A stretch of DNA of 64,000 bases from Solibacillus palustris (GTDB lineage Bacteria > Bacillota > Bacilli > Bacillales_A > Planococcaceae), in the NCBI RefSeq assembly GCF_022549215.1, contig NZ_JAKZFC010000005.1:1-64000 (forward strand), read 5' to 3'. The translations under genes were made by a program, and so were the position numbers. Position 1 is the first letter of the stretch; the number at the start of each line of letters is the position of its first letter. Below, one piece after another: positions 51,309-60,365 of the stretch. The notes under the pieces were generated by a model, which was not told the origin of the DNA, searched no databases, and saw only the letters and a program-made list of their open reading frames with translations.

Positions 51309-51859
51309 GATTCTTGACCTCCTTTAACAGGTAATGCAATAGCAAGCACCAATAAAATAGAAATAACAATGCCCGGATGAATATTTAAAAGAATAATGGC
51401 AATAAAGCTCACGATAAATATAAGTGCAGCAATTTTGAAACCGAGAGAAGCTTTTGATTTTTTTAAGAAATCGTACGTTAACACACCCATCATCACAGCC
51501 ACTACTGGGATAACTCCGTTTGTCATGCCACTGACAAATTTTGATTCATGAAATTGTTTTAATGAACTTAATAATAAAATGATTAGTATTACAGTTGGTA
51601 CAACCGTTGCAAATAGGGCGGTAATTAGCCCAGGCCAGCCACCAATTCGGTAGCCAATATAGCCAGCCATTTTTGTAGCGATTGGGCCAGGCAATGTGTT
51701 ACCGATTGAAATGACATCAGCAAATTCTTCATCTGTCATCCAACCATATGTTTTGACGACTTCTTTATGTACGAGTGGAATCGTTGTAGGACCACCGCCA
51801 AAGCCTAGAATACCAGAACGAAAAAAGGCGATAAATATATGTAATTGTTTAGCCAACAT
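51305..51859 (-). CDS. chromate transporter subunit (short ChrA), first gene
   Basis: 184 residues with one CHR domain: FFRSGILGFGGGPTTIPLVHKEVV and VISIGNTLPGPIATKMAGYIGYR. Homologous to its neighbour over most of the length, the product of an old duplication. ATG at 51859 follows GGAGG by five bases; the ATG at 51874 lies upstream of that site. A hairpin at 51896-51930 lies in its leader. Confidence 0.88.
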   Translation of the reverse strand: MLAKQLHIFIAFFRSGILGFGGGPTTIPLVHKEVVKTYGWMTDEEFADVISIGNTLPGPIATKMAGYIGYRIGGWPGLITALFATVVPTVILIILLLSSLKQFHESKFVSGMTNGVIPVVAVMMGVLTYDFLKKSKASLGFKIAALIFIVSFIAIILLNIHPGIVISILLVLAIALPVKGGQES

Positions 51860-51895
51860 GATTTCCTCCATCATGACTTAGTTTTTCACAATACA

Positions 51896-51930
51896 AAAGC
51901 TGTGAGAAAAAATATTGCCCCCACAGCTTT
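51896..51930 (-). promoter_or_regulatory. hairpin in chrA leader
   Basis: AAAGCTGTG/CACAGCTTT around a 17-base loop, 37 bases before the chrA start on the minus strand. It may be a weak terminator/attenuator; the T tract is TTTTGT. Confidence 0.4.
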
Positions 51931-51962
51931 CTTATAATATAAGAAAGTATAATTTTTTCAAA

Positions 51963-52152
51963 GTGTCTAGGCTAAAGCACCAGCCCCTCGCACCATTAGA
52001 TCCCTCCTGCAAAAGTGGGGGTGCGTTTACTTTTGCAGGAGGGCTCTCCAATGTCTGAGGCTCACACGACGTGAGTCATTGGGGGCATGCCACATGGACG
52101 TGGCGTTTTGCCCACTCGGGGCTGGAAGGGCGCTTTAGCGCTTTTCTTATAC
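51963..52152 (+). repeat. dispersed repeat family B, copy B3
   Basis: From GTCTAGGCTAAAGCACC to GGGCGCTTTAGCGCTTTTCTTATA, almost identical to B1. Here the second hairpin is long and intact: CCCTCCTGCAAAAGT/ACTTTTGCAGGAGGG. Also preceded by TATAAGAAAGTATAATTTTTT, shared with B2. Lies between the 3' end of hmoB and the chrA leader. Confidence 0.88.
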
Positions 52153-52157
52153 GGGCA

Positions 52158-52664
52158 TTATTCTTTTGGTGGTGCATTATATGTCGTAATATAGGAAGGT
52201 GAATTGAACATTGATTGAAGTACGGCTGCTTTGCTTTCGAAAAGAGGTGCAAAACGTTCTGCATAGACTGCGCTATTTTTCCAAACTTCATAGGAGACTG
52301 GTCCACCCCATTGAGTAATGAACAAATACGTTTCTTCTTTAATAGGACGTAACAAACGATATGCGATGACAGCATCGTTTGAATCAAGCAATGAAAGGGT
52401 ATTTAGTGCTTTTTCCTCGAAAACTGGGCGCTCATCTGACATAATAGGCATATTGTAAAAAGTGAAATAGCCTTTTTGTTCAAACTGCCCTTTTTGAGCG
52501 ATTACCTCGAATTTTCTTGGGACAGCAAAAATGGATTTTTTGTCGCTTTCATGTAAAACGACTGAATTACCATTACCATGTAGTAGGATTAAAGGGTGTT
52601 GTGCATTTTTTTCGATTAATTTCTCCATATAATCTGGTGTACCAGATGTTACATAAAAGTTCAT
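52158..52664 (-). CDS. hmoB: heme-degrading monooxygenase HmoB
   Basis: 168-residue antibiotic-biosynthesis-monooxygenase (ABM) fold protein like B. subtilis HmoB (YhgC), which opens heme to release iron. Two-domain layout with FTFYNMPIMSDERPVFEEKA linker and C-terminal ABM strand/helix region (YLFITQWGGPVSYEVWKNSA, FAPLFESKAA). ATG at 52664 after AAAGGAGG. Divergent from hemEHY, placing heme breakdown beside heme synthesis exactly as in B. subtilis. Confidence 0.9.
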   Translation of the reverse strand: MNFYVTSGTPDYMEKLIEKNAQHPLILLHGNGNSVVLHESDKKSIFAVPRKFEVIAQKGQFEQKGYFTFYNMPIMSDERPVFEEKALNTLSLLDSNDAVIAYRLLRPIKEETYLFITQWGGPVSYEVWKNSAVYAERFAPLFESKAAVLQSMFNSPSYITTYNAPPKE

Positions 52665-52803
52665 AAGTTTAAACCTCCTTTATTCTATTATTTTCATTTA
52701 TAAAGCTGTTCCAGCTTTTTGTCAAAATGTTATGTGGCGTTAAGGGCGATTTTATGACATTTACTTAAGAAATCTATACATTTTCTATAGAAAAGTTTAT
52801 AGT

Positions 52804-52818
52804 CGATAATGGATATCA
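52804..52818 (+). promoter_or_regulatory. candidate Fur-type box
   Basis: CGATAATGGATATCA matches 12 of 15 positions of the 7-1-7 Fur consensus TGATAATNATTATCA. It lies between divergent hmoB and hemE, 62 bases before the hemE start. Confidence 0.35.
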
Positions 52819-52879
52819 ATGACGTTTTTATGGATTGGAAAAATCAAGAAATTCTATTTGATAAGGAGTAACATCAAAC

Positions 52880-53932
52880 ATGACGAAATTTAACGATACA
52901 TTATTACGTGCAGCTCGTGGGGAGCAAGTCGATCATACGCCAGTTTGGTTTATGCGCCAGGCAGGACGTTCACAGCCTGAATATCGTGAAATTAAAGAAA
53001 AATACTCATTAGAAGAAATTACAATGCAACCGGAATTATGTGCTTATGTAACACGTTTACCAGTTGAACAATATAACGTAGATGCTGCGATTCTTTATAA
53101 AGATATCGTAACACCGCTACCAGGCATCGGTGTCGATGTAAAAATTAAAGCAGGTGTAGGACCAGTTATTTCAAACCCAATTCGTTCTGTAGCGGATGTT
53201 GAAAAGCTAGGCGAGTTCAATGCAAAAGAGCATACACCTTATGTACTTGAAACAATCAAAATGTTAACGCAAGAACAATTAAATGTACCGTTAATCGGTT
53301 TTGGAGGCGCACCATTCACATTAGCTAGCTATATGATTGAAGGTGGTCCAAGCCGTAACTACGCAAAGACAAAATCATTTATGGTATCACAACCACAAGC
53401 TTGGTTTAAGTTAATGGACAAGCTTGCAGATATGATCATTATGGATATTTCAGCCCAAGTAGAAGCTGGCGCAAAGGCAATCCAAATTTTCGATTCGTGG
53501 GTTGGTGCTTTAAGTGTTGAAGATTACCGTATTTTCATCAAGCCTATAATGACACGTATTTTCGGCGAGTTACGTGCACTAAATGTACCGTTAATTCAAT
53601 TTGGTGTCGGTGCATCTCACTTAGTAAATGAGTGGCACGACCTTCCAATTGATGTTGTGGGATTAGACTGGCGTTTACCAATTCGTGAAGCAGGAGCACG
53701 AGGTATAACGAAAGCTGTACAAGGGAACTTAGACCCAACATTACTAATTTCAGATTGGAATGTATTAGAAGCGCGTGCAAAAGATATTGTGGATCAAGGT
53801 TTAGCACATTCAAATGGTCATATTTTCAACTTAGGCCACGGTGTATTCCCAGAAGTAGATCCAGCTGTATTAAAACGTTTAACGACATTTGTTCATGATT
53901 ATAGCCGTGAGCAAATAGCAAAGCGCGGATAA
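52880..53932 (+). CDS. hemE: uroporphyrinogen decarboxylase HemE
   Basis: Decarboxylates uroporphyrinogen III to coproporphyrinogen III. 350 residues: signature [15 protein letters not shown] near the N-terminus, [31 protein letters not shown] and [16 protein letters not shown] after AAGGAG. First gene of the hemEHY group; the usual short spacing to hemH is expanded to 173 bases by repeat D2. Confidence 0.95.
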   Translation: MTKFNDTLLRAARGEQVDHTPVWFMRQAGRSQPEYREIKEKYSLEEITMQPELCAYVTRLPVEQYNVDAAILYKDIVTPLPGIGVDVKIKAGVGPVISNPIRSVADVEKLGEFNAKEHTPYVLETIKMLTQEQLNVPLIGFGGAPFTLASYMIEGGPSRNYAKTKSFMVSQPQAWFKLMDKLADMIIMDISAQVEAGAKAIQIFDSWVGALSVEDYRIFIKPIMTRIFGELRALNVPLIQFGVGASHLVNEWHDLPIDVVGLDWRLPIREAGARGITKAVQGNLDPTLLISDWNVLEARAKDIVDQGLAHSNGHIFNLGHGVFPEVDPAVLKRLTTFVHDYSREQIAKRG

Positions 53933-53943
53933 ATTGAAGCTTT

Positions 53944-54083
53944 GCTCGGTGGGGGGCTTTAATCCTCACTGAGCATTAGCTTTCACCAATCCGGCTTTTA
54001 GGGACTGTGAATCGCCCACTTACCTGTCTCCTAACACTTGCCAGTTTGAAGTGGACGTCTTACTGACCTTTAATGCGGGATAA
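53944..54083 (+). repeat. dispersed repeat family D, copy D2, within hemE-hemH spacer
   Basis: Hairpin GCTCGGTG..CACTGAGC (53944-53974), the linker ATTAGCTTTCACCAATCCGG and CTTTTAGGGAC, a variable inner section, and the tail TTTAATGCGGGATAA, all shared with D1. It ends 22 bases before the hemH start. Confidence 0.75.
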
Positions 54084-54105
54084 TAATATTTTGAGGTGAT
54101 AAAAC

Positions 54106-55038
54106 ATGAAACAAGTACGTGGTTTATTAGTCATGGCATATGGCACACCATATAAAGAAGAAGATATTGAACGTTATTACACACATATTCGTCACGGTCG
54201 CAAGCCATCACAAGAGCATATTGATGATTTAACGGAGCGTTACCGCGCAATTGGTGGGATTTCTCCCCTTGCAAAAATGACAAAAGCACAGGCCGAAGCT
54301 CTTTGTGCACGCTTAAATGAGGTACAAGACGAAGTAGAATATAAATTATTCATTGGTTTAAAACATATCGAGCCATTCGTAGAAGATGCAGTAGAAGCAA
54401 TGATGAACGAAGGCATTACAGAAGCGGTATCAATCGTACTTGCACCACACTTCTCAACATTCTCAATTAAATCTTATAACGGTCGTGCAAAAGAAGCGGC
54501 TGAAAAATTAGGTGGCACATTAAATATCACTTCTGTAGAAGCGTGGTATAACGAACCAAAATTCATTGAGTTTTGGAAACAAGCAGTAAATGGTGAATTA
54601 GCAAAAATGACTGAAGAAGAGCGCAAAACTGCGTGCTTAATCGTGTCTAACCACTCATTACCAGAAAAAATTAAATTAGCTGGCGATCCATATGAAGAGC
54701 AATTAATCGAAACAGCTCGTTTAATCGAAGCGGCCTCTGATATTGAAAACGTGGAAGTAGGTTGGCAATCAGCTGGTCAAACACCAGAACCATGGCTAGG
54801 ACCAGATGTACAAGATTTAACAAAAGAATTATACGAACAAAAAGGCTACAAATCATTCATTTATACACCTGTTGGTTTCGTAACAGAACACTTAGAAGTT
54901 CTTTACGATAACGATATTGAATGTAAAGTAGTGTGTGATGAAATTGGCGCTAGCTATTATCGTCCTGCAATGCCAAACACGCATCCGTTATTCATCGATG
55001 CGATGGTAGATGCAATCGATAAAAAATTAGCGAAATAA
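54106..55038 (+). CDS. hemH: ferrochelatase HemH (coproporphyrin ferrochelatase, CpfC)
   Basis: 310 residues. In Firmicutes this enzyme inserts iron into coproporphyrin III. Visible: [17 protein letters not shown], the catalytic His region [29 protein letters not shown] and [17 protein letters not shown] with the metal-binding Glu. ATG at 54106 after TTGAGGTG. Ends 14 bases before hemY. Confidence 0.94.
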   Translation: MKQVRGLLVMAYGTPYKEEDIERYYTHIRHGRKPSQEHIDDLTERYRAIGGISPLAKMTKAQAEALCARLNEVQDEVEYKLFIGLKHIEPFVEDAVEAMMNEGITEAVSIVLAPHFSTFSIKSYNGRAKEAAEKLGGTLNITSVEAWYNEPKFIEFWKQAVNGELAKMTEEERKTACLIVSNHSLPEKIKLAGDPYEEQLIETARLIEAASDIENVEVGWQSAGQTPEPWLGPDVQDLTKELYEQKGYKSFIYTPVGFVTEHLEVLYDNDIECKVVCDEIGASYYRPAMPNTHPLFIDAMVDAIDKKLAK

Positions 55039-55052
55039 TATAGAGAGTGATG

Positions 55053-56477
55053 ATGAAGGTGACTTTAAAAAGGAGTAAGATTGTAATCGTTGGCGGTGGA
55101 ATTACGGGCTTAACGACGGCATACTATTTACAGCAAAAAGCGATGGAAGACGATTTATCATTAGAAATTGTGTTAATTGAATCGTCATTACGTCTAGGTG
55201 GAAAAATCCACACTGTTCGTAAAAATGGCTACATAATTGAACGTGGCCCTGAATCGTTTTTTGATACAAGTAACAGTGTTCATAGTTTAGCACGTGATTT
55301 AAAAATCGAACATAAAATTATACAAAATAATAACGGTCGAACATTTATCGCAATCGGCAACAAACTTCACCAAATCCCAAGTAATTTATTGCTTGGGGGG
55401 TCACCTAAAATCTTATCTGTGTTGACTTCGAATTTTCTTTCTTTAAGTGGTAAAATTCGCGCGGCTGGAGATTTACTTTTACCAAAATTATCGCATGAGA
55501 AGGATGAGCCTATTAGCGACTTTTTCCGTCGTCGTTTCGGTAAGGAACTGGTAGAAAATCTTGTCGAACCTGTGATAGCAGGAACTTATGCTGGTGATGT
55601 CGATCATGTAAGTATGCAATCTATGTTCCCGCAGTTTTACCAGTTAGAGAAAGATTATGGAAGCCTTTTACTTGGAATGAAAAAGACAGGGAGAGGCATT
55701 TATGCGCTATTCGATATGCCAGGTGAAATTCATTATGAATCGTTTGATGGTGGCTTAGAAACGATGGTGGAATCTTTAGAAGCTGCGTTAACAAACGTCA
55801 CAATTTTAAAAGGCTTAAAAGTGGATACAATCGAAAAAAACACGGATTTAACACAACAGCTGTATTTAAATGATGGGACGTCCATTCAAGCTGATCAAAT
55901 CGTTGTGACGACACCATTTAATGTAACCAAAAAAATATTCCGGGATTCAGAAACACTTCATAATATGGATACAATGAATTACGCAACGATTGCAACTGTG
56001 ACACTAGCCTTTGATAGAGAAGTAGTGCAGAAGTATACCGATGCTATGAATTTCTTTGTATCCCGTAATAGTGATTTTGCCATCACAACATGTACATGGA
56101 GCAATCGTAAATTTGACCATGTTGCACCTGAAGGTCATGAATTAATACGCGTCTATATTGGACGTGTCGGTGATGAATCGATTGTGGAATTATCAGATAG
56201 TGAAATCGAAAAAATTGTGCTACAGGATTTAAAAAAGGCGATTGGCTTAAATGAGAGGCCATCATTAATGATAGTCGCACGTTGGAAAGAATCGATGCCA
56301 CAGTATACAATTGGTCATGAAGAACGTGTTCAGCTATTGAAAGCACAGTTTTGCAAGGAATTTCCGAATGTCTATTTGACTGGTAGCTCATATGAAGGCA
56401 TTAGTATTCCAGATTGTGTAACCCAAGGAAAAGAAACAGCCGAGCGAATTATCTCGCAGCTTACACAGGGGAAATAA
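55053..56477 (+). CDS. hemY: coproporphyrinogen III oxidase HemY (CgoX)
   Basis: FAD enzyme oxidising coproporphyrinogen III to coproporphyrin III in the Firmicutes pathway. About 474 residues: IVIVGGGITGLTTAYYLQQK Rossmann motif, GGKIHTVRKNGYIIERGPESF, FFRRRFGKELVENLVEPVIAGTYAGDVD (read in parts) and the C-terminal FAD motif VYLTGSSYEGISIPDCVTQG. ATG at 55053 favoured (AGAGAG five bases upstream) over 55050. Third gene of the hem operon. Family A repeat begins five bases after its stop. Confidence 0.93.
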   Translation: MKVTLKRSKIVIVGGGITGLTTAYYLQQKAMEDDLSLEIVLIESSLRLGGKIHTVRKNGYIIERGPESFFDTSNSVHSLARDLKIEHKIIQNNNGRTFIAIGNKLHQIPSNLLLGGSPKILSVLTSNFLSLSGKIRAAGDLLLPKLSHEKDEPISDFFRRRFGKELVENLVEPVIAGTYAGDVDHVSMQSMFPQFYQLEKDYGSLLLGMKKTGRGIYALFDMPGEIHYESFDGGLETMVESLEAALTNVTILKGLKVDTIEKNTDLTQQLYLNDGTSIQADQIVVTTPFNVTKKIFRDSETLHNMDTMNYATIATVTLAFDREVVQKYTDAMNFFVSRNSDFAITTCTWSNRKFDHVAPEGHELIRVYIGRVGDESIVELSDSEIEKIVLQDLKKAIGLNERPSLMIVARWKESMPQYTIGHEERVQLLKAQFCKEFPNVYLTGSSYEGISIPDCVTQGKETAERIISQLTQGK

Positions 56478-56482
56478 TCAAT

Positions 56483-56664
56483 TTAACTTGCTTCAGCTGA
56501 AGTCATCCACTTTTGTAAGTGGGGGACGAATGCCAAGTATGTCCTTCATTCTGTGTGGGTTCAAACACCGGCTGAAGCAAGTTAATGCCTCCGGCGGATG
56601 TCACAGATTTTTTTCGGACAAACTCGAAAAAATCTGGATGAAATTACGCCGAGACGTAATTGAT
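56483..56664 (+). repeat. family A repeat, copy A6, with RE-like segment
   Basis: Arms TTAACTTGCTTCAGC (56483) and GCTGAAGCAAGTTAA (56571-56585) enclose an RE-like segment (GAAGTC, CCACTTTTGTAAGTGGGGG, GAATGCCAAGTATG, GGGTTCAAACACC). Core follows: GGCGGATGTCACAGATTTTTT, CTCGAAAAAATCTGG, AATTACGCCGAGACGTAATTG. No multi-hairpin module. Confidence 0.85.
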
Positions 56665-56686
56665 TGTTCATCCATTCAAATAGAAC

Positions 56687-56732
56687 GAAAACGCTGAATT
56701 AAAAGTGTCTGCTTTTAGTCCAGCGTTTTTTG
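56687..56732 (+). terminator. terminator after hemY/repeat A6
   Basis: AAAACGCTG/CAGCGTTTT with AAAAG/CTTTT pairing inside, six T. Confidence 0.75.
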
Positions 56733-56740
56733 TATGTAAA

Positions 56741-56780
56741 TTTCACAAATTTATCCTTTTCATTTCATGCAAATTTCACA
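56741..56780 (+). promoter_or_regulatory. phased direct repeats, likely response-regulator site
   Basis: TTTCACA at 56741-56747 and 56774-56780 and TTTCATG at 56763-56769 fall on an 11-base period (with a poor TTATCCT at 56751). Tandem 6-7 base boxes spaced one helical turn are typical of OmpR/PhoP-family binding sites, and an OmpR-family regulator is encoded in the operon starting at 56817. Confidence 0.5.
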
Positions 56781-56816
56781 TTTATTTAGTACGCTTAAAT
56801 ACGAGGTGTTTACGCC

Positions 56817-57767
56817 ATGAAATTTTTTAAAGCATTATTTGTAGTATGCTACCTGTTAGTTTTGACTGGGTGTAATGAATCAGTTTTTGACGCAATTGAT
56901 GAACATCAAAGTTTTTTAGCCTCTGTCAATATTTTAGAACCTTCGATTACGTTTTATGATGAAGACTTTGCATTGATAGCGACATGGGATTTGGATAATA
57001 CATATACAGGGGCGACGTTAGTTGGAACAAACGCAATTTTGCTTTATGGCCATCAGCTTGACGAAGCCGAACTCTATGACCTTTCTTCAGGGAAGCAAAT
57101 AGTCAAATTGAAAACAGGTATTGGCACGACAAATGCACTTTATGATGAACAAGCACATGCCATTTATTTGACAAATAGTAAAACAAATGAATTAACAAGT
57201 TATTCAGTAACGGGTGAGTTACAACAAAGTTTGAAGCTCCGCAATTATCCAATGTCCATGGCGTTGCATGAAAATATGCTTTATGTTGTGAATTATAAAG
57301 ATACATTCCTTTCCGTTATTGATACAACAACATTTAAGGCAATCGATGAATGGCTGATTGAAAGTTCATCTCAAGGAGCACTAATTGTGGAAGAAACAAA
57401 TGAGCTTTGGTTAGGTGGACATGGACAAGGAAGTAAGCCAAACGAAATGGTGCAAGTATTCGATTTAACAACAGGTATGGTGAAAAAAGAAATTGCTGTA
57501 CCGGTGATGCCAATCACATTAATACAGCAGGAACAAGAAGTAATTATTGCTAGTCATGGCTCGAATATGGTTTATAGTACTTCGTTGGATGGAACTATCA
57601 ATTGGCAACAAGAAGTTGCGGCTAATCCGTTTTCGGTTGCTTATTTTGATGGTCGATTGGTTGTAGCGGGCTATGATGATCAAACGCTTTATGTGGCAGA
57701 GCATGCTCATATTATTGAAACAGTCGATACAGGAAAAGGTGCATTTCAGTTATTAGTAAGGGAGTGA
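56817..57767 (+). CDS. beta-propeller-like lipoprotein
   Basis: 316 residues with a lipoprotein signal (MKFFKALFVVCYLLVLTGC, lipobox LTGC) and a repeating beta pattern (TNALYDEQAHAIYLTNSKTN, SMALHENMLYVVNYKDTFLS, ELWLGGHGQG, FSVAYFDGRLVVAGYDDQTL) like YncE/YVTN-type propellers. Extracellular, membrane-tethered; the ligand is unknown. It leads an operon with a two-component system six bases downstream, so it may be the signal-binding or target protein. Confidence 0.8.
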   Translation: MKFFKALFVVCYLLVLTGCNESVFDAIDEHQSFLASVNILEPSITFYDEDFALIATWDLDNTYTGATLVGTNAILLYGHQLDEAELYDLSSGKQIVKLKTGIGTTNALYDEQAHAIYLTNSKTNELTSYSVTGELQQSLKLRNYPMSMALHENMLYVVNYKDTFLSVIDTTTFKAIDEWLIESSSQGALIVEETNELWLGGHGQGSKPNEMVQVFDLTTGMVKKEIAVPVMPITLIQQEQEVIIASHGSNMVYSTSLDGTINWQQEVAANPFSVAYFDGRLVVAGYDDQTLYVAEHAHIIETVDTGKGAFQLLVRE

Positions 57768-57772
57768 CAACA

Positions 57773-58471
57773 ATGACGACGATATTAATTGTTGATGATG
57801 AATATAATATGCGTCAGCTCATTGATTTAGTAATAGTAAAATCAGGCTTCCAAACGATTCATGCCGAAAATGGGGCAGAAGCCTATCAAGCAATTAGTCA
57901 ACATTCGATTGATTTAGTGCTTTTAGATGTCATGATGCCTGGTGAAGATGGCTTTGAAGTATGTAAAGCGATTCATGCCATGACCATGGACAAAGTACCG
58001 ATTATATTCTTAACGGCACGTGATGCGAAAGACGATAAAGTAAAGGGACTTATGATTGGTGGTGATGACTATATTGTAAAACCATTTACTGCAGAGGAAT
58101 TAGTAGCACGTATTTATGCCGTATTACGACGCACAGGGACTCTAATTCAAGAGACCGAAGTACAGTTTCTACAACACGGTGTAATCAAAATGGATGAAAT
58201 ATCGCGCAAAGTATGTATCGAGGATGAATTAATTGCGTTAACATTAAAAGAATTTGAACTGCTGTATTTATTTATGAAGCATCCAAATAATGTGTATTCA
58301 CGTGAACAGTTACTAGAGCATATTTGGAATTTGAATTATTCTGGTGGCACACGCACTGTAGATACGCATATTAAAACGTTGCGCATTAAATTAGGAAAAA
58401 AATCAAAGGAAGCAAGCGATTATATCCAAACCGTTTGGGGAGTAGGCTATCGCTTTGAAAAGAATTTATGA
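57773..58471 (+). CDS. OmpR-family response regulator
   Basis: 232 residues: receiver (ILIVDDEYNMRQL, LVLLDVMMPGEDGFEV with acceptor Asp, FLTARDAKDDKV, DDYIVKPFTAEELVARI) and winged-helix domain (LTLKEFELLYLFMKHPNNVYSREQL in parts, TVDTHIKTLRIKLG). ATG at 57773 after GGGAGTGA; GTG at 57764 is within that site. Overlaps the kinase gene by four bases. Confidence 0.93.
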   Translation: MTTILIVDDEYNMRQLIDLVIVKSGFQTIHAENGAEAYQAISQHSIDLVLLDVMMPGEDGFEVCKAIHAMTMDKVPIIFLTARDAKDDKVKGLMIGGDDYIVKPFTAEELVARIYAVLRRTGTLIQETEVQFLQHGVIKMDEISRKVCIEDELIALTLKEFELLYLFMKHPNNVYSREQLLEHIWNLNYSGGTRTVDTHIKTLRIKLGKKSKEASDYIQTVWGVGYRFEKNL

Positions 58472-59856
58472 AAAAGCTGTCGTCAAAAATTTGGTTGCTG
58501 ATTGTGCTGTTTTTAAGTGCGACGGTTGTGTTCATGTTTATATTTACACATTTTTTATATGAGCAACTATATGTAGAAGATACGAAGACTACAATGATTG
58601 AAGTAGGCGAAAAGCTGCAAACAAAATATACAGGTGGAAAAGTTACGGATGAGCTCATAGCTGAAATTGATGCGTACGCCGCTTACTCAAATCTTGAAAT
58701 TTTTGCGGTACGTAATCCGCGTGAGCTAAGTGCCTGTGTTCCGTTTGAAATTGATTATGATGCACTGATTGGTGTGGATGAAAGGCAGCAGCTGTTGCAG
58801 GGGAAGGGTGTTACGAAAATAGGCTATGAGGAACGTTTTGAGCGTCAAATCATTTCTGTCATTTTACCATTCACCGACCAAAATCGTTTAGAGGGTATTA
58901 TTTATGTGTATTATCCACTTGCTAAAATTTCAGAGCTAGCCCAACAAGAAGTCATTTTACTTGTAACGGGGGCGGTGATGTTCTTAATAGTTGCAGCGTT
59001 TTTTGTTTACTATGGAATGCGTAAAATATTGCAGCCACTTGCAAAATTACAGCGAGCAGTAGGGAAAATGACAACAGGCCAATATGAAACGCGGGTAACA
59101 GTTACATCAAATGATGAAATTGGAAGTCTATCAGCAGCTTTTAACCAAATGGCAGCAGCTATTCAACGAGAAGATGAAGCGCAAAAATCCTTTTTAGCAA
59201 CCGTTTCGCATGAACTGCGTACACCAATTAGCTATGTCAAGGGTTATAGTGAAGCCATTCAAAATGGACTAGTTGATGTGCAACAAAGAGAAGAGGCTAT
59301 TCAAATTATTTCACGAGAAGCGTCGCGTATGGAACGTTTAACGAATGAGTTAATGCAGCTAGCACGAAAAGATGATATTACGGCAAGTGAATTTGATCCA
59401 CTTGTATTGGCTGAGAATCTGCGTGATGCGATTTGTTTATTGAGCCAACAAGTAATGAATAAGCAAATTCAAATTATACAAAATTTTGATGAAGAACTCA
59501 TCGTACTTGGCGATGAGCAAAAGCAACAACAAGTATGGATCAATGTGATTGAAAATGCGATTCGTTACTCACATGAGCAAGCACAGATTATCATTACAAC
59601 GTCCAAACGAGAAAATCAAGCTGTAATTACAGTACAGGATTTTGGGATAGGTATCCCAAAAGATGACTTACCTCATGTAACAGAGCGCTTTTATCGTGTG
59701 AATAAGGCGCGCAGTCGAGCAGATGGTGGGAGTGGACTTGGGCTGTCAATTGTAGAGCAAATCGTCAAACAACATAACGGAACATTAAAAATTGAAAGCA
59801 AAAGCGAACAAGGGACACGCGTAATCGTAACGCTCCCATTAATGGAGGAATCATGA
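58468..59856 (+). CDS. membrane sensor histidine kinase
   Basis: 462 residues: membrane helix (IWLLIVLFLSATVVFMFIF), an outside sensor domain of about 130 residues, second helix (VILLVTGAVMFLIVAAFFVYY), HAMP, HisKA (FLATVSHELRTPISYVKGYS, phospho-His) and HATPase (WINVIENAIRYS, VQDFGIGIPKDD, GGSGLGLSIVEQIVKQHNG). Partner of the upstream regulator. The sensor domain is not recognised. Stop overlaps the next start (TGATG). Confidence 0.93.
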   Translation: MKKLSSKIWLLIVLFLSATVVFMFIFTHFLYEQLYVEDTKTTMIEVGEKLQTKYTGGKVTDELIAEIDAYAAYSNLEIFAVRNPRELSACVPFEIDYDALIGVDERQQLLQGKGVTKIGYEERFERQIISVILPFTDQNRLEGIIYVYYPLAKISELAQQEVILLVTGAVMFLIVAAFFVYYGMRKILQPLAKLQRAVGKMTTGQYETRVTVTSNDEIGSLSAAFNQMAAAIQREDEAQKSFLATVSHELRTPISYVKGYSEAIQNGLVDVQQREEAIQIISREASRMERLTNELMQLARKDDITASEFDPLVLAENLRDAICLLSQQVMNKQIQIIQNFDEELIVLGDEQKQQQVWINVIENAIRYSHEQAQIIITTSKRENQAVITVQDFGIGIPKDDLPHVTERFYRVNKARSRADGGSGLGLSIVEQIVKQHNGTLKIESKSEQGTRVIVTLPLMEES

Positions 59857-60362
59857 TGAAAAAATGGATTTATAGTGTTGTAGCAGTACCGTTTTTATTA
59901 TTTGGCTGTGGTGAAGAAGAACTTCAAACGGATGCCAATACTGAAGCACCGGCAATTGTTGAAGTTGAAATTCAAACAGCCAAATTATTATCTGCAGGTG
60001 AACCGATTCAATTAGCTGCACGTATTACGCAAAATGAAGAAGCGGTTGATGATGCAGATGAAGTGAAATTCGAAGTATGGGAATCAGGAATGCGTGAACA
60101 AGGAAAGATGCTATTTGGAGAATTAACGTCAGATGGTGTATACGCAGTGGATTATACATTCGATCATGACGGGGTTTACTATATGTTCGCTCATACAACA
60201 GCGCGTGGTATGCATGTCATGCCAAAACAAGAGCTTGTTGTAGGGAAGCCAGATATGAGCAAGGTATTAGAAGACACAAGCTCAAACTCTATGGGGCATT
60301 CAGAACATAAAAACGAAGAAAAAGATAAAGACAAAGAAAAAGAAGAAGATCACAATCATTAA
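59856..60362 (+). CDS. FixH/YtkA-like lipoprotein with His-rich tail
   Basis: 168 residues. Lipoprotein signal with lipobox LFGC, then a YtkA/FixH-like immunoglobulin-type domain (ITQNEEAVDDADEVKFEVWE, GVYAVDYTFDHDGVYYMFAHTTARGMHVMPK) and a highly charged C-terminal tail rich in His, Lys and Glu (GHSEHKNEEKD, EEDHNH). The His/Met content (HTTARGMHVMP) suggests metal, possibly copper, binding; this is inference. ATG at 59856 is seven bases after GGAGG. Last gene of the operon. Confidence 0.8.
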   Translation: MKKWIYSVVAVPFLLFGCGEEELQTDANTEAPAIVEVEIQTAKLLSAGEPIQLAARITQNEEAVDDADEVKFEVWESGMREQGKMLFGELTSDGVYAVDYTFDHDGVYYMFAHTTARGMHVMPKQELVVGKPDMSKVLEDTSSNSMGHSEHKNEEKDKDKEKEEDHNH

Positions 60363-60365
60363 TTG

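Noticed and set aside
22335..52152. Repeats as a CRISPR array
   Set aside because: Family A-D copies are dispersed, long and internally palindromic, with no regular short repeat-spacer pattern and no cas genes in the window.
52076..52387. 103-codon minus-strand frame overlapping hmoB and repeat B3
   Set aside because: Shadow of hmoB in another frame, extended through the repeat; no ribosome site or family resemblance.
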